The notes: a model not told the origin generated them from the letters alone. DNA of 64,000 bases from an uncultured Planktomarina sp. (GCA_905181815.1 CAJIZA010000003.1:248001-312000); one strand, 5' to 3'; shown: positions 9,177 through 20,392, counted from the stretch's first letter. A program made the numbers and translations.

Positions 9177-10390
9177 GAGCGATAATCCGCGTTGATCTCA
9201 ATATAGCCATGCGTCAAATCACATGTCCAAACCGTAGTTTGTGCCGTGCCGACACCTAGATCTGTACGAATATGCAACTCAGCTTGCTGCATATAGCTGG
9301 CGCCCACTTCCTCTGTATAGCTGGAGGCAATCCAACCATTTTCGGCCACTAGATGTGGTCCAAACCAAATGGAAAGCCGGTCGCGGTCTGCCTCTGCGCC
9401 AGATTTCCCAACAGCCATGACAATGCGGCCCCAGTTCGGATCTTCACCTGCAATAGCCGTTTTGACCAGGGGAGAGTTGGCGATAGACATAGCCACTTTG
9501 CGTGCGTCGGCATCATTTCTGGCGCTGGTCACTTCAACTGTGACAAATTTTGTTGCGCCTTCGCCGTCTTTGACTACTTGATGGGCCAGATCAAGCATGA
9601 CCTGTTTCAATGCTTCTGTGAAATCAAGGTTCTCCGTTACATCTACACCCGACGTTCCGGTTGCAGCACAGATGAGTGCGTCAGAGGTTGAGGTATCGCT
9701 ATCGACGGTGATGCAATTGAAGGTCTGACTGGTCAAATCCCCGAGCGTAGCTTGCAATTCTGGCTGGGAAATTTTTGCATCTGTGAAGATATAGACCAAC
9801 ATGGTTGCCATATCTGGGGCGATCATTCCTGACCCTTTGGCAAAGCCGCTGATAGTGACGGGCTGTCCATTTATATGCAGTATCTTTGATGCACCCTTGG
9901 GAAACGTGTCGGTCGTCATGATGGCCAGTGCGGCCTCTTCCTGCGCCGCTAGGTTTAGGGAGGCTACCAGTTGGTCTAGGCAATCCCTGATTCTTTGATC
10001 TGGCAAGACCTCACCAATCACCCCGGTTGAGGAGGTGAAAACCGCATTAGTGGGAATATTGAGCTGGCTGGCGACAGCAGCACAGATACGGCCAACCGAG
10101 GCCTTTCCTGCAGCACCTGTGAAAGCGTTCGCATTACCGGAGTTGACAAGTATTGCCGCACCTCTTGACACATCACCGCCAATTTTGTCCTGACAATCTA
10201 ATACACTGGCCGCACGGGTGGCGGAGCGGGTAAAGACGCCCGCGATGGTCGCTCCTGGCGCAATTGAGGCCAGCATGACGTCTGCCCGTCCGGGGTATTT
10301 TACCCCAGCAGCAGCGGTAGCAAAGCGCACCCCGTCAATGACGGGCAGATTTGGAAAATTTGTTGGAGCCAGAGGTGATATATGTGTCAT
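9173..10390 (-). CDS. argJ: Bifunctional glutamate N-acetyltransferase / ornithine acetyltransferase ArgJ
   Basis: ArgJ (405 aa) recycles the acetyl group from N-acetylornithine to glutamate in arginine synthesis. The precursor cleaves itself at the Ala-Thr bond in KGSGMIAPDMATML (around residues 180-195); Thr becomes the N-terminal nucleophile of the beta chain. The protein begins MTHISPLAPTNFPNLP, the usual family start; the ATG at 10390 lies four bases after the ppiC stop, with only a weak ribosome-binding site, so translational coupling is likely. A longer frame upstream overlaps ppiC and looks artefactual. The stop overlaps mutT. Confidence 0.95.
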   Translation of the reverse strand: MTHISPLAPTNFPNLPVIDGVRFATAAAGVKYPGRADVMLASIAPGATIAGVFTRSATRAASVLDCQDKIGGDVSRGAAILVNSGNANAFTGAAGKASVGRICAAVASQLNIPTNAVFTSSTGVIGEVLPDQRIRDCLDQLVASLNLAAQEEAALAIMTTDTFPKGASKILHINGQPVTISGFAKGSGMIAPDMATMLVYIFTDAKISQPELQATLGDLTSQTFNCITVDSDTSTSDALICAATGTSGVDVTENLDFTEALKQVMLDLAHQVVKDGEGATKFVTVEVTSARNDADARKVAMSIANSPLVKTAIAGEDPNWGRIVMAVGKSGAEADRDRLSIWFGPHLVAENGWIASSYTEEVGASYMQQAELHIRTDLGVGTAQTTVWTCDLTHGYIEINADYRS

Positions 10391-10394
10391 GAAG

Positions 10395-11228
10395 CTATTG
10401 GTCCAAGGTTGATAGCACAGAAGGATCAATACCATCGCTTAACAGGGTGACATCCGCGCCATCCATTAAGGCGCGCAAATGTGCCTCGACAGCAGCATTT
10501 TGCAGCTCAACTTCCAGCTCCCCAAGCATCTCTTCAAAACTAGGGGGTGCCATGACGCGGCGGTCTCTCAACAAGATGAGATGATAGCCAAATTGGGTTT
10601 GCACTGGGCCGGTATAGGTGCCTGGCTCCATGTTGAGAACTGCATTTTCAAAGGCCGGCACCATTTGGCCCTTACCAAACCAGCCCAAATCACCCCCGCG
10701 TGGGCCGGAGGGGCCAGTCGAATATTCCTGGGCGAGCGTTGCAAAATCGGCACCCTCATCTAAAAGCTTCAATAGTCCCCGTGCTTTCTCCTCGGTTTCG
10801 AGCAAAATATGTGAGGCTTGATATTCTTCTTCGCTACCACCGACAGGAAATTTGCCTTCATAGGCAGATTGCAGAGCCGCCTCACTGAGCGCGCCTGTGC
10901 GAATGTCGTCAATAACACTTGTAGACAGCAGGTTGCGTTCTTGATTTTCCATCGCTGTTGGCAGCCAGCTTGGCGGTGTCTCAACGGAGCTGGCCAAGAG
11001 TTGTTGCTGAACCAATTGATCGACTATTCCATTAAAAAGTACGCTATCTTCGAGATTTTTATACTGCTCTGGAAGCTGCCGTTTGATGTCTAGCACATGG
11101 GCGAGCGTCAATTCTGTACCGTTTACGGTGGCAACTACGGTGGTCAAATTAGCCTCTTGTGCGGCCAGGGGTGTGGATAGGAATAAAGTGAAGGCTATAT
11201 TGCGGAAAATTGTGGATGATTTTGCCAT
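10395..11228 (-). CDS. Periplasmic parvulin-type peptidyl-prolyl isomerase (PpiC/SurA family)
   Basis: This foldase (277 aa) should catalyse prolyl isomerisation on exported proteins. The ATG at 11228 is supported by AAGGA six to seven bases upstream and by the Sec signal peptide that it opens (MAKSSTIFRNIAFTLFLSTP, cut near AAQEA). The parvulin domain covers about residues 130-235, with QASHILLETEEKA, GGDLGWFGKGQMVPAFE and FGYHLILLRDR. The N-terminal region resembles the SurA-type chaperone arm. It is the first gene of ppiC-argJ-mutT and is divergent from secA, with which it shares the export theme. Confidence 0.88.
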   Translation of the reverse strand: MAKSSTIFRNIAFTLFLSTPLAAQEANLTTVVATVNGTELTLAHVLDIKRQLPEQYKNLEDSVLFNGIVDQLVQQQLLASSVETPPSWLPTAMENQERNLLSTSVIDDIRTGALSEAALQSAYEGKFPVGGSEEEYQASHILLETEEKARGLLKLLDEGADFATLAQEYSTGPSGPRGGDLGWFGKGQMVPAFENAVLNMEPGTYTGPVQTQFGYHLILLRDRRVMAPPSFEEMLGELEVELQNAAVEAHLRALMDGADVTLLSDGIDPSVLSTLDQ

Positions 11229-11416
11229 TGTTTTATCCTTTGAAGCGCACGGAATCACCCGCGCCGTTGACACTGTAATGCGGGACCCATACATCGTTTG
11301 AGTGGCCCTGAGGGGGCCGGCTCAACTCTGCACACGCCTTTGGCTTTTCATAAGCTGCGGTGGCGCGGTGGGCAAGCAAATCCCTCATTTGATTTGAATA
11401 ACCATGCGGAGCGGAT

Positions 11417-14101
11417 ATGCTGGGTCTAGGAACACTTGCTAAAAAAGTTTTTGGCACACCAAATGATCGCAAGGTCAAAGCAACCCGACCGTTGATCGAA
11501 AAAATCAACGTGCTTGAACCTGAGTTTGAGGCGCTGAGCGACGAGGGCCTGGTGGCTAAGACGGCTGAGCTGCGCGCGCGAGCCATATCTGGTGAAGAAT
11601 TAAACAGATTGCTGCCAGAGGCTTTTGCCAATTGCCGCGAGGCCGCCAAGCGTGCCTTGGGTCTGCGTGCCTTTGATGTGCAGCTGATGGGTGGTATATT
11701 CTTGCATGAAGGCAATATCGCAGAGATGAAAACAGGTGAGGGTAAAACCTTGGTAGCCACGTTCCCCGCCTATCTTAATGCTTTGACGGGCAAGGGTGTT
11801 CATATTGTAACGGTCAATGACTATTTGGCGCGTCGCGATGCGGACTGGATGTCGAAAGTCTATGGTGCTTTGGGCCTGACCACAGGGGTCGTTTACCCTC
11901 AACAGCCCGATGACGAAAAAGCTGCGGCCTATGCCTGTGATGTCACCTATGCGACGAATAACGAGCTTGGGTTTGATTATCTGCGTGATAATATGAAGGC
12001 CGAGTTGAGCCAGATGCATCAGAGATTCCACAATTTTGCGATTGTTGATGAGGTGGATTCTATTTTGATTGATGAGGCGCGCACCCCGCTGATTATTTCT
12101 GGTCCGTCGCAAGATCGCTCTGAGCTTTACCAAACCATTGATCAGTTGATTCCAGATGTTTTGGAGGCCCATTATACGTTAGACGAAAAGACCAAAAATG
12201 TGACGTTCACCGATGATGGCAACGAATGGTTGGAAGAGGTGCTGAGTGGCAAGGGCATTCTGCCAGAAGGTCAATCGCTCTATGATCCGGAAAGCACCAC
12301 GATTGTGCACCACGTCAATCAAGGTCTGCGGGCGCATAAGCTCTTCACCCGTGATCAAGACTATATCGTGCGGGATGGTGAAGTGGTGCTGATTGACGAA
12401 TTTACTGGCCGGATGATGGCCGGTCGGCGCCTCTCTGATGGGTTGCATCAGGCCATTGAAGCCAAGGAGCGCTGCACCATTCAGGCGGAAAATGTCACTT
12501 TGGCTTCGGTCACCTTTCAAAACTATTTCCGTCTGTATGATAAATTGGGCGGTATGACGGGGACAGCGTTGACGGAGGCTGATGAATTTCATGAAATTTA
12601 TGGCTTGGGTGTTGTGGAAGTGCCCACCAATCGAACCGTCGCACGGGTGGATGAGGATGATCAAGTCTACCGAACTGCTGGTGAAAAATACAACGCTGTG
12701 GTTGACGCCATCAAAGTGGCTCATGAGAAAATGCAACCTGTTTTGGTCGGCACAACTTCAATTGAGAAGTCAGAGGTTCTGTCAGAACTATTGACCGCTG
12801 CTGGTATCACGCACAATGTTCTGAACGCCCGCCAGCATGAACAAGAGGCAAAGATTGTCGCCGATGCAGGTAAGCTAGGCGCAGTGACGATTGCGACCAA
12901 TATGGCTGGGCGGGGTACGGACATCAAATTGGGTGGCAATGTTGAGTTCACCATTATGGAGGCCATTGCGTCGGACCCTGAGGCGAACCCCGATCATACT
13001 CGCATCCGGATTGAACAAAAACACGCCATCGATGAGCAGGCGGTAAAAGATGCTGGCGGTCTTTACGTTTTGGCCACAGAACGTCACGAGTCGCGTCGCA
13101 TTGATAACCAATTGCGGGGTCGATCTGGTCGACAGGGGGATCCTGGGCGCAGCTCCTTTTTCTTGTCATTGGATGATGACCTGATGCGGATTTTCGGCTC
13201 GGAGCGTTTGGAAAAAGTGCTCAACACTTTGGGCATGAAAGAGGGTGAGGCGATTGTGCATCCTTGGGTTAATAAATCCCTAGAACGCGCGCAGGCCAAA
13301 GTGGAAGGCCGCAACTTTGACATCCGCAAACAGCTTTTGAAATTTGATGATGTGATGAACGATCAGCGTAAAGTGATTTTTGGCCAACGTCGCGAGATCA
13401 TGGAAGCCGATGATTTGGCAGAAATCACACAGGATATGCGCCATCAGGTGATCGATGACTTGGTGACGCAATTTATGCCGCCGAAATCTTATGCCGATCA
13501 ATGGGATGTAGAGGCCCTGCAATTGGCTCTTGCTGAGAACTTAGGGCTTGATGCGCCAGTGGTGGACTGGGCGGCGGAAGAGGGCGTCGATGATGACACG
13601 ATCCGCGAAAAGCTCGAAGATCTTGGTGATGATTTCATGGCCCGCAAGGCGGTTGAGTTTGGACCTGAAAACATGCGGATGATAGAAAAGCAAATTTTGC
13701 TAGAAACCATTGATAGCAAGTGGCGAGAGCATTTGCTGACGCTGGAGCATCTGCGGTCTGTGGTTGGGTTTCGCAGCTATGCGCAACGTGATCCGCTCAA
13801 TGAGTATAAATCCGAAGCCTTCCAATTGTTTCAGAATCTGCTTGACGGTTTGCGCGAGCGGGTGACCCAGCTTTTGGCACATGTGCGTATGCGCACGGCC
13901 GAAGAGCAAAAGGCGATTATGGAAGAAATGATCCGGCGACAAGCCGCAATCGCAGCGGTGGCGCAATCGGTGGACGCCACCCCTACAGAATCCGGTGCTT
14001 TTGATGAAAATGATCGCGCCACCTGGGGCAATCCCGGCCGCAACGAGGCCTGCCCTTGTGGGTCTGGTAAGAAATTCAAACATTGTCACGGCAAACTGTA
14101 G
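11417..14101 (+). CDS. secA: Preprotein translocase ATPase SecA
   Basis: SecA (894 aa) drives Sec-dependent protein export through SecYEG. The DEAD-like motor has Walker A ([11 protein letters not shown], around residue 105), Walker B ([17 protein letters not shown], around 210), and the second nucleotide-binding fold with [16 protein letters not shown] and [12 protein letters not shown]. The C-terminus has the zinc/SecB-binding tail, [14 protein letters not shown], so SecB-linked targeting is expected. Start ATG is preceded by GCGGAGCG. The 188-base gap to ppiC must contain divergent promoters. Confidence 0.98.
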   Translation: MLGLGTLAKKVFGTPNDRKVKATRPLIEKINVLEPEFEALSDEGLVAKTAELRARAISGEELNRLLPEAFANCREAAKRALGLRAFDVQLMGGIFLHEGNIAEMKTGEGKTLVATFPAYLNALTGKGVHIVTVNDYLARRDADWMSKVYGALGLTTGVVYPQQPDDEKAAAYACDVTYATNNELGFDYLRDNMKAELSQMHQRFHNFAIVDEVDSILIDEARTPLIISGPSQDRSELYQTIDQLIPDVLEAHYTLDEKTKNVTFTDDGNEWLEEVLSGKGILPEGQSLYDPESTTIVHHVNQGLRAHKLFTRDQDYIVRDGEVVLIDEFTGRMMAGRRLSDGLHQAIEAKERCTIQAENVTLASVTFQNYFRLYDKLGGMTGTALTEADEFHEIYGLGVVEVPTNRTVARVDEDDQVYRTAGEKYNAVVDAIKVAHEKMQPVLVGTTSIEKSEVLSELLTAAGITHNVLNARQHEQEAKIVADAGKLGAVTIATNMAGRGTDIKLGGNVEFTIMEAIASDPEANPDHTRIRIEQKHAIDEQAVKDAGGLYVLATERHESRRIDNQLRGRSGRQGDPGRSSFFLSLDDDLMRIFGSERLEKVLNTLGMKEGEAIVHPWVNKSLERAQAKVEGRNFDIRKQLLKFDDVMNDQRKVIFGQRREIMEADDLAEITQDMRHQVIDDLVTQFMPPKSYADQWDVEALQLALAENLGLDAPVVDWAAEEGVDDDTIREKLEDLGDDFMARKAVEFGPENMRMIEKQILLETIDSKWREHLLTLEHLRSVVGFRSYAQRDPLNEYKSEAFQLFQNLLDGLRERVTQLLAHVRMRTAEEQKAIMEEMIRRQAAIAAVAQSVDATPTESGAFDENDRATWGNPGRNEACPCGSGKKFKHCHGKL

Positions 14102-14121
14102 CACATACTTGAACCATTTCG

Positions 14122-14147
14122 CTTACCTGCTATTGATCGCAGGTAAG
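14122..14147. terminator. Hairpin between secA and a decayed minus-strand gene
   Basis: A perfect 9-bp stem (CTTACCTGC with GCAGGTAAG, 8-base loop) lies 20 bases after the secA stop. There is no run of T on either side, so it may be a weak or Rho-assisted terminator or an RNA-stabilising 3' hairpin. Confidence 0.45.
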
Positions 14148-14159
14148 TGGGTGGTGATT

Positions 14160-14424
14160 TTAGAACATGCCGTTGTCGCGGGCAAATTCTTCTGGAACTG
14201 TTTGAACAACATCCCAATGCTCTGCAATTTTTCCATTTTCAACGCGCCACAGATTGCAAAATGCGGTGGCGGCACCGTTGTATATGCCCTCTGATTGGGT
14301 GAGACAGTGGACATGGTTCAAGACCTTTTGCAAGATCACGTTTCAGCTATCATCTTGCAAGGAGTTAATGGAACTCTATCCAGAGCGGGTAGGCGCGATA
14401 ACAAATGTTAAACTGTTCGCGCAT
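14160..14424 (-). pseudogene. Remnant of an NTF2-like (SnoaL-type) protein gene
   Basis: Reading the minus strand, the last 60 codons before TAA (14160-14162) spell the typical C-terminus of NTF2-like proteins: FCNLWRVENGKIAEHWDVVQ followed by TVPEEFARDNGMF. Just upstream, in frame, is a TGA (14343-14345). Before it a second piece in another frame reads REQFNICYRAYPLWIEFH and then TAA. The expected N-terminal half is missing, because glmM ends at 14441. This is a truncated, multiply broken gene with no intact start. Its catalytic role, if any, cannot be inferred. Confidence 0.75.
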
Positions 14425-14440
14425 GGATGCTGGTATTGCT

Positions 14441-15784
14441 CTAGGCCGCGTCTTGTACGGCTTGCGATACTGTCTCCGCGACCTCGTTGAGCAGGGTTTC
14501 ATCCTCCGCCTCTACCATCACGCGGATCAGTGGCTCGGTGCCGGATTTGCGAATGAGCAAACGTCCCTTGCCCAGCAAAGAGGCCTCTGCATCTTGGATA
14601 GCTGATTGCACAGAAGCCACCTCCAACGGAGCACTACCCTCGGAAAATCTTACGTTCTTCAGCACTTGTGGACAGGGTGAGAAGACGTTGGCCAGTTCGC
14701 TAGCCCGCTGGCTCGTTTCGACCATGGCGGCAAGAAATTGTAATCCAGCCAGAAGACCATCACCGGTTGTGGCGTAATCACTCATCACGATATGGCCCGA
14801 TTGTTCACCACCAAGATTGAACCCGCCCTGGCGCATGGCATCCACCACATAACGATCGCCCACATCGGTGCGGCGTAGATCAATTCCCTGTCCGCCCAGC
14901 CAGCGCTCAAGGCCCAGATTAGACATAACCGTGGCCACCAACGCGCCGCCGCGGAGCTCTCCGCTCTTAGCCCAGCGTGCAGCGATCAACCCCATGAGCT
15001 GATCCCCGTCGGCGATATGGCCTTTCTCGTCAATAATGGCGATCCGGTCTGCATCACCGTCCAGACAGATTCCAATGTCAGCACCATGCTGTAACACCGC
15101 ATCAACGGCCGCTTGTGGCGCAGTGGAACCTACACCTTTGTTGATGTTATAGCCATTGGGTTGCACGCCAATGGCTATAACATCAGCGCCAAGTTCCCAA
15201 AGAACCTCAGGGGCGGTGCGATATGCGGCACCATTCGCGCAATCAACAACAATCTTCAACCCGTCTAAACGCTTGCCGGTTGGAAAGGTCGCTTTTGCAG
15301 CTTCGACATACCGACCAATTGCGCTTTCGATGCGATTGGCCTGTCCAATGTTTTCCGGCAAGCAGAGATCTACATCTCCTGCAAACAGAGCTTCGATTTC
15401 CATTTCGGCGGCGTCTGACAGCTTATAACCATCTGGACCGAAAAACTTGATGCCATTGTCGTAGTGCGGATTGTGACTGGCGGTGATCATAACGCCGACA
15501 TCTGCGCGCATGGAATGGGTGAGCATGCCGACGGCAGGTGTTGGAACTGGCCCTAAGAGGACTACATCCATGCCGGTTGACAAAAACCCAGCGGTTAGAG
15601 CGTTTTCAATCATATAGCCTGATCTGCGTGTATCCTTACCAATCACGACACGGTGGCCCGGGGAGGCGTCATGCCGAAAAAAACGCCCGGCCGCCGCCGC
15701 AAGCCGCAGAGCGGTTTCAGCGGTCATGGGATAGGTATTTGCCGTGCCGCGGACGCCATCTGTTCCAAATAGGTGTCGTGTCAT
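14441..15784 (-). CDS. glmM: Phosphoglucosamine mutase GlmM
   Basis: GlmM (447 aa) converts glucosamine-6-phosphate to glucosamine-1-phosphate for UDP-GlcNAc, peptidoglycan and LPS synthesis. The catalytic phosphoserine loop is [16 protein letters not shown] (Ser near residue 103), the metal loop is CLDGDADRI (around 240), the sugar-binding loop GGEQSGHI, and the phosphate loop [12 protein letters not shown]. The start at 15784 opens [13 protein letters not shown], the usual N-terminus, with GAGGAAG upstream; a frame start five codons earlier is not needed. It is monocistronic here. Confidence 0.97.
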   Translation of the reverse strand: MTRHLFGTDGVRGTANTYPMTAETALRLAAAAGRFFRHDASPGHRVVIGKDTRRSGYMIENALTAGFLSTGMDVVLLGPVPTPAVGMLTHSMRADVGVMITASHNPHYDNGIKFFGPDGYKLSDAAEMEIEALFAGDVDLCLPENIGQANRIESAIGRYVEAAKATFPTGKRLDGLKIVVDCANGAAYRTAPEVLWELGADVIAIGVQPNGYNINKGVGSTAPQAAVDAVLQHGADIGICLDGDADRIAIIDEKGHIADGDQLMGLIAARWAKSGELRGGALVATVMSNLGLERWLGGQGIDLRRTDVGDRYVVDAMRQGGFNLGGEQSGHIVMSDYATTGDGLLAGLQFLAAMVETSQRASELANVFSPCPQVLKNVRFSEGSAPLEVASVQSAIQDAEASLLGKGRLLIRKSGTEPLIRVMVEAEDETLLNEVAETVSQAVQDAA

Positions 15785-15898
15785 AAAACTTCCTCTCAAA
15801 TCGCTTTGATCCTAGATTGAAGCAAAGCGAATATCAGTCATGGTGTGACCTTGCCGAATTATTGGTTAAAAGATGTTTAGTCTAAATGCGGTAAAAAT

Positions 15899-17428
15899 TT
15901 AAATCAAATGTGCTGCAAGCCAGCCGCCCCCGCCTCCCACAAACAGCGCAAGCAAAAGCCACCGCTTTTTCATCCCTTGTTTTTGCACGCTGGGTTGCGT
16001 GGTGTTGTAGGTGCGGACCAAGGCTGCTTCTGCAAGCTGGGGAAGTTTTGGCCCGAAGCGTGACAGCACGCGTGCTGTTTTAAGTAGATCTTTCATCAAG
16101 GCTTTCGGCCCGATGCTCTGTTTAATGTAATCTTCCACAATGGGTTTGGCGACCTCCCAGATGTTAATCTGAGGATGCAAGCTGCGTGCAACCCCCTCAA
16201 CCACAACCATCGTTCGTTGCAGCAAGATGAGCTCCATTCTGGTTTCCATGCCAAATTGTTCTGTGACATCAAATAAATAAGTTAATACGCGTCCCATGCT
16301 GATCTGTGTGGCGTCCATGCCAAAAATTGGCTCCCCTACCGCCCGGAGGGCACGGGCAAATTCATCTACATCTTTATCAGCAGGCACATATCCAGCCTCA
16401 AAATGTACTTCCGCTACGCGCTTGTAATCGCGGCGAATAAAGCCGAAGAGGATTTCTGCATAGACCCGCCTGGTATACTCATCAATCCGGCCCATAATTC
16501 CAAAATCATAGGCAATCACATTTCCATTGGCAGCGATCTTAATATTTCCTTGATGCAAATCCGCATGAAAAAAGCCGTCGCGCAGCGCGTGTGACAGAAA
16601 CAATTGTAAAATCCGCTCGCCAATTTTCTGTCGGTCATGTCCGGCTGCATCAAGGGCTGCATTGTCCCCAGCAGAAATCCCTTCGGCCCAATCCATAGTC
16701 ATGACATTTTTACCTGACAGGCTCCAATTGATGTGGGGCAACTGAAATCCTTCATCGGATTCGGTGTTGGCGGCAAATTCTCCCGCGGCGCTGCTCTCCA
16801 GCCGAAGATCCAACTCGCCAAGAACCACGCCTTCGAAATGCGCGATCACATCGAGTGGACGTAGACGACGCGCGCCGGGGGCCAGAACTTCAACCATCCG
16901 GGCTGCAAAGTAAAACGCATCGATATCTCTCCGAAAAGCACGCTCAATGCCCGGGCGCAAGACTTTCACGGCGACATCTGCACCATCGGAGGCTAATTTT
17001 GCGCGGTGGACCTGAGCAATAGAGGCGGCGGCAACTGGCGCGCTGAAGTCTTGAAAGAAGGATGTCAAAGGTCGCCCTAGCTCTGCCTCGATCATTTTTT
17101 GCGCTTCTTCGATCGGGAAGGGTGGCAATTTATCTTGCAGCACCCGCAATTGTACGGCCAGCTCATCGCCGACCACATCGGGGCGGGTCGATAGGATTTG
17201 CCCGAATTTGATATAGGCAGGGCCCAAAGCGGTAAGCGCCCGGGTGACTGGTGGCATCTTAGGATCACCCTTGTAACCCAACCACTGAAATGGCCATCCA
17301 AGAATTTTCGCTGCTAAGCGTAGGCCTACGGGCGCTTGATAGGCGTTGAGGATCACTTTCATCGCCCCTGTGCGCTCAAATGTTGCACCGGTGCGGATCA
17401 GGCGAAAAATATTATGCGGACCACGCAT
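15899..17428 (-). CDS. ubiB: UbiB-family atypical kinase required for ubiquinone synthesis
   Basis: UbiB (509 aa) is an ADCK/Coq8-like ATPase that supports coenzyme Q assembly at the membrane. The family KxGQ motif is seen in YIKFGQILSTRPDVV (near residue 70). The kinase-like core has AAASIAQVHRA, the catalytic HADLHQGNI and the metal motif YDFGIMG. A C-terminal hydrophobic anchor (WLLLALFVGGGGGWLAAHL) follows a basic stretch. The start codon directly follows the ubiE stop (TAG then ATG), so the two ubiquinone genes are coupled. Confidence 0.95.
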   Translation of the reverse strand: MRGPHNIFRLIRTGATFERTGAMKVILNAYQAPVGLRLAAKILGWPFQWLGYKGDPKMPPVTRALTALGPAYIKFGQILSTRPDVVGDELAVQLRVLQDKLPPFPIEEAQKMIEAELGRPLTSFFQDFSAPVAAASIAQVHRAKLASDGADVAVKVLRPGIERAFRRDIDAFYFAARMVEVLAPGARRLRPLDVIAHFEGVVLGELDLRLESSAAGEFAANTESDEGFQLPHINWSLSGKNVMTMDWAEGISAGDNAALDAAGHDRQKIGERILQLFLSHALRDGFFHADLHQGNIKIAANGNVIAYDFGIMGRIDEYTRRVYAEILFGFIRRDYKRVAEVHFEAGYVPADKDVDEFARALRAVGEPIFGMDATQISMGRVLTYLFDVTEQFGMETRMELILLQRTMVVVEGVARSLHPQINIWEVAKPIVEDYIKQSIGPKALMKDLLKTARVLSRFGPKLPQLAEAALVRTYNTTQPSVQKQGMKKRWLLLALFVGGGGGWLAAHLI

Positions 17429-18181
17429 CTAAATTTTCCATCCCGAATGCAAGGTGGCGATCCCGAGCGATAGGTTTCGATAGCTGGTATTCTCAAACCC
17501 TGCCTGCTGCACCATGCTTAAAAATGTCTCTTGATTGGGAAACTTGCGAATCGATTCGACAAGATATTGGTAGCTGTCGCGGTCATTGGCGATCATCTGG
17601 CCCATGCGTGGAATGATATTGAAGGAATAGAGATCATAGGCCTTCTGCGCTAAAGGCACGGGTATTTGACTGAATTCCAAAACCATCAACCGACCGCCGG
17701 GTCTTAGGACGCGGAAGGCTTCATTTAAGGCTTCTTGCGGCCGTGTTACATTCCGAATGCCAAAACTTATTGTATAGACATCAAAGCTGTTGTTGGCAAA
17801 GGGCAGGGCCATGGCATCACCAACAACCCAATCCAAGTTATCCACTATTTGAGCAGCTTCAGCACGTTTGCGACCTTCGACGAGCATATTTTCAGTGATA
17901 TCAAGCACTGTGGACTGACCAGACCCCGCACGCTTGAGGAATTTAAAGCTGATGTCCCCAGTGCCACCAGCGACATCGAGAAGCTTTTGCCCGGGTATTG
18001 GGGCCAGCCAATCCATCATAGCCTCTTTCCAAATGCGGTGGATGCCGACACTCATAACGTCATTCATAATGTCATATTTGCTGGCTACGGAGGTGAAAAC
18101 ACCCTGCACCTTGCCGGCCTTTTCAGCCTCTGGAACGGTTTCAAAACCAAAATGGGTTGTGTCTTCACCAGTGTCTTGCAT
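17429..18181 (-). CDS. ubiE: Demethylmenaquinone / 2-polyprenyl-6-methoxy-1,4-benzoquinol methylase UbiE
   Basis: UbiE (250 aa) is the SAM-dependent C-methyltransferase of ubiquinone synthesis. Visible landmarks are THFGFETV at the N-terminus, [21 protein letters not shown] motif [22 protein letters not shown] and the C-terminal [12 protein letters not shown]. The ATG at 18181 is preferred over an in-frame GTG at 18205: it has AAAAGG eight bases upstream, and the likely promoter at 18210-18237 would place the transcript start near the GTG. It heads the ubiE-ubiB operon and is divergent from mutM. Confidence 0.95.
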   Translation of the reverse strand: MQDTGEDTTHFGFETVPEAEKAGKVQGVFTSVASKYDIMNDVMSVGIHRIWKEAMMDWLAPIPGQKLLDVAGGTGDISFKFLKRAGSGQSTVLDITENMLVEGRKRAEAAQIVDNLDWVVGDAMALPFANNSFDVYTISFGIRNVTRPQEALNEAFRVLRPGGRLMVLEFSQIPVPLAQKAYDLYSFNIIPRMGQMIANDRDSYQYLVESIRKFPNQETFLSMVQQAGFENTSYRNLSLGIATLHSGWKI

Positions 18182-18209
18182 GGAACAGGCCTTTTGTGAC
18201 TTCACCCCC

Positions 18210-18237
18210 CTTATAATACGCAGGGCGGCTGATACAA
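18210..18237 (-). promoter_or_regulatory. Probable sigma-70-type promoter for ubiE-ubiB
   Basis: On the minus strand TTGTAT (18232-18237) and TATAAG (18210-18215) are separated by 16 bases. Transcription would begin near 18203, 20 or so bases before the ubiE ATG at 18181. The same segment gives no well-spaced plus-strand promoter for mutM. Confidence 0.4.
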
Positions 18238-18263
18238 TGTGATGTACCAGAAGGAAGCGCCAG

Positions 18264-19115
18264 ATGCCCGAATTACCAGAGGTTGAGACAGTCCGCCGCG
18301 GCCTGCAACCGGCGATGCAGGACCAAAAAATTATTCGTGCAGAGGTGAACCGGCCCGATTTGCGCTGGCCCTTCCCGCCCGATATGGCGCAGCGCTTAAC
18401 TGGAGCTAGGGTTTTGCGGGTTTTGCGGCGCTCAAAATATATTTTGTTAGACTTGGATACACAGGAGACTTTGATTGTGCACCTCGGTATGTCTGGCCGA
18501 ATGTTAGTTTCGGGCCAGAAAATTGGGGAATTTTATCAAGAACATCCTGCGTCAGAAAAACACGATCATGTGGTGTTTCACATGGAAAATGATACACGGG
18601 TGACCTTCAATGACGCCAGACGTTTTGGCGCGATGGATCTTGCGTCTACCGCAGAGGTTAAAACGCATAAGATGCTCTGTAACCTTGGACCAGAGCCATT
18701 GAGTAATTATTTAGATGACACCTATTTGGCCGCAGCACTCGCGGGGCGCAACACGCCGATTAAGGCTGCGCTTTTGGACCAACGACTCATTGCGGGCTTG
18801 GGCAATATTTATGTCTGTGAAGTGCTCTTCCGTGCAAAAATTTCACCTATGTGTAAGGCCAAGGACCTGTCAAAAGAGCAAGTGGGCACTTTGGTGCCGA
18901 TCATTCGGACGGTGCTGGAAGAGGCGATTGAAGCCGGTGGATCTAGTCTTAAAGATTACCGTCAAACTGGGGGAGAGTTGGGCTATTTTCAGCACAGTTT
19001 CCATGTTTATGACCGAGAATTGCAGCCCTGCAAGCATGCGGGATGCGGCGGCACAATTGCGCGGGTGAGCCAATCGGGACGCTCTAGCTTCTATTGTCCG
19101 ACTTGTCAGAGATAG
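18264..19115 (+). CDS. mutM: Formamidopyrimidine-DNA glycosylase MutM
   Basis: MutM/Fpg (283 aa) removes 8-oxoguanine and formamidopyrimidines from DNA and nicks the abasic site. The catalytic N-terminus [14 protein letters not shown] is intact (Pro2, Glu3). Lys of HLGMSGRM and the helix-two-turn-helix [12 protein letters not shown] are present. The C-terminal zinc finger runs from CKHAGCGG to FYCPTCQR. It forms the repair counterpart of mutT in the same window, both acting on oxidised guanine, although they are not in one operon. The gene begins 82 bases from the ubiE start. Confidence 0.97.
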   Translation: MPELPEVETVRRGLQPAMQDQKIIRAEVNRPDLRWPFPPDMAQRLTGARVLRVLRRSKYILLDLDTQETLIVHLGMSGRMLVSGQKIGEFYQEHPASEKHDHVVFHMENDTRVTFNDARRFGAMDLASTAEVKTHKMLCNLGPEPLSNYLDDTYLAAALAGRNTPIKAALLDQRLIAGLGNIYVCEVLFRAKISPMCKAKDLSKEQVGTLVPIIRTVLEEAIEAGGSSLKDYRQTGGELGYFQHSFHVYDRELQPCKHAGCGGTIARVSQSGRSSFYCPTCQR

Positions 19116-19177
19116 CTTGAAATAGGTGGCGAACGTGATAGTCCTAAACGCCTGATAGGAGTAATGCTGGGACCAAT

Positions 19178-19954
19178 ATGGCTTATGAGACCATCATCGT
19201 AGAGATTGCAGATCATATCTGCGTCATCAAATTGAACCGCCCATCGGCATTGAACGCGCTGAATAGCCAGTTGGTGGCGGAGCTTGGCGATGCGGTGCGT
19301 CAGGCAGAAGCAAATGATAAAGTCCGTTGCATGGTGATTACCGGATCAGAGAAAGCCTTTGCTGCTGGTGCCGATATCACTGAGATGGGAGAAAAGAGCT
19401 TTGTGGACGTTGTGTCCGATGATCTATTCGGCGCGAGCATGAGCCCGTTGCAAGAAGCTAGGAAGCCAACAATTGCAGCAGTTTCAGGTTATGCATTGGG
19501 CGGTGGTTGTGAGCTGGCGATGCTCTGTGATTTTATCATTTGCGCTGACAACGCAAAGTTTGGACAGCCAGAGATCAATCTTGGCGTCATCGCTGGCATT
19601 GGCGGCACGCAGCGCTTGACTCGATTCGTTGGAAAATCCAAAGCCATGGATATGCATTTGACTGGGCGTTTTATGGATGCGGAGGAAGCGGAGCGCTCAG
19701 GTCTGGTCAGTCGCGTGGTGCCGATGAAAAAATTGATGGAAGTTGCCCTGGAGGTTGCTGGAAAAATTGCTGAGAAATCGCAAATTTCCATCAAAGCCGC
19801 TAAGGATGCGGTGAATCGGTCCTATGAGACCACTTTGGCGGAAGGCTTATTGTTTGAACGGCGCGTGTTCCATTCGATGTTCGCAACAGAAGACCAAAAA
19901 GAGGGTATGGCGGCTTTTGTCGAGAAAAGAGAGCCACAATTTCGCGATAAATAG
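19178..19954 (+). CDS. Enoyl-CoA hydratase (crotonase family)
   Basis: This 258-aa crotonase should hydrate short or medium trans-2-enoyl-CoA in beta-oxidation or related acyl-CoA degradation. The oxyanion-hole segment [11 protein letters not shown] and the catalytic region [13 protein letters not shown] with [17 protein letters not shown] keep the two Glu residues of true hydratases (around 119 and 139). The start at 19178 has AGGAGTAATG upstream. It follows mutM by 62 bases on the same strand. In alphaproteobacteria this gene often sits here between mutM and rpsT, without a known functional link. Confidence 0.92.
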   Translation: MAYETIIVEIADHICVIKLNRPSALNALNSQLVAELGDAVRQAEANDKVRCMVITGSEKAFAAGADITEMGEKSFVDVVSDDLFGASMSPLQEARKPTIAAVSGYALGGGCELAMLCDFIICADNAKFGQPEINLGVIAGIGGTQRLTRFVGKSKAMDMHLTGRFMDAEEAERSGLVSRVVPMKKLMEVALEVAGKIAEKSQISIKAAKDAVNRSYETTLAEGLLFERRVFHSMFATEDQKEGMAAFVEKREPQFRDK

Positions 19955-20103
19955 GCAGAATTGCTTTGCATCTCCTTAGAAAGAAGCTATACGCATCGTC
20001 AGAAAATGCGCGTGTGGCCCGCTTGGCTTTAGATAATCCGGTCCAAACGGTATGGGCCTAGCGGTAATACGTGTGGCACAAGATTAAGTTAGGACCTGAT
20101 AAC

Positions 20104-20367
20104 ATGGCAAATTCACCACAAGCAAAGAAGCGCGCACGTCAAATTGAGCGCCGTACAGCGGTAAATAAAGCGCGCAAATCCCGTATCCGCACATATCTGC
20201 GCGCTGTTGAAGAAGCCATCGCTTCGGGCGACAAAGCCGCAGCAACTGCATCTCTTCGCGCCGCACAGCCAGAGCTGATGCGCGGTGTTACAAAAGGAAT
20301 TTTCCACAAAAACACAGCTTCACGCAAAGTTTCGCGTTTGGCCTCACGGGTTAAAGCTCTGTCTTAA
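20104..20367 (+). CDS. rpsT: 30S ribosomal protein S20
   Basis: S20 (87 aa) binds 16S rRNA early in 30S assembly. The sequence [17 protein letters not shown] followed by [20 protein letters not shown], and [20 protein letters not shown] at the end, are characteristic. The ATG at 20104 gives the canonical N-terminus; an upstream in-frame ATG adds 11 residues foreign to the family. A Rho-independent terminator follows at 20393. Confidence 0.97.
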   Translation: MANSPQAKKRARQIERRTAVNKARKSRIRTYLRAVEEAIASGDKAAATASLRAAQPELMRGVTKGIFHKNTASRKVSRLASRVKALS

Positions 20368-20392
20368 TAATTGTTACAAATCTATGAATACT

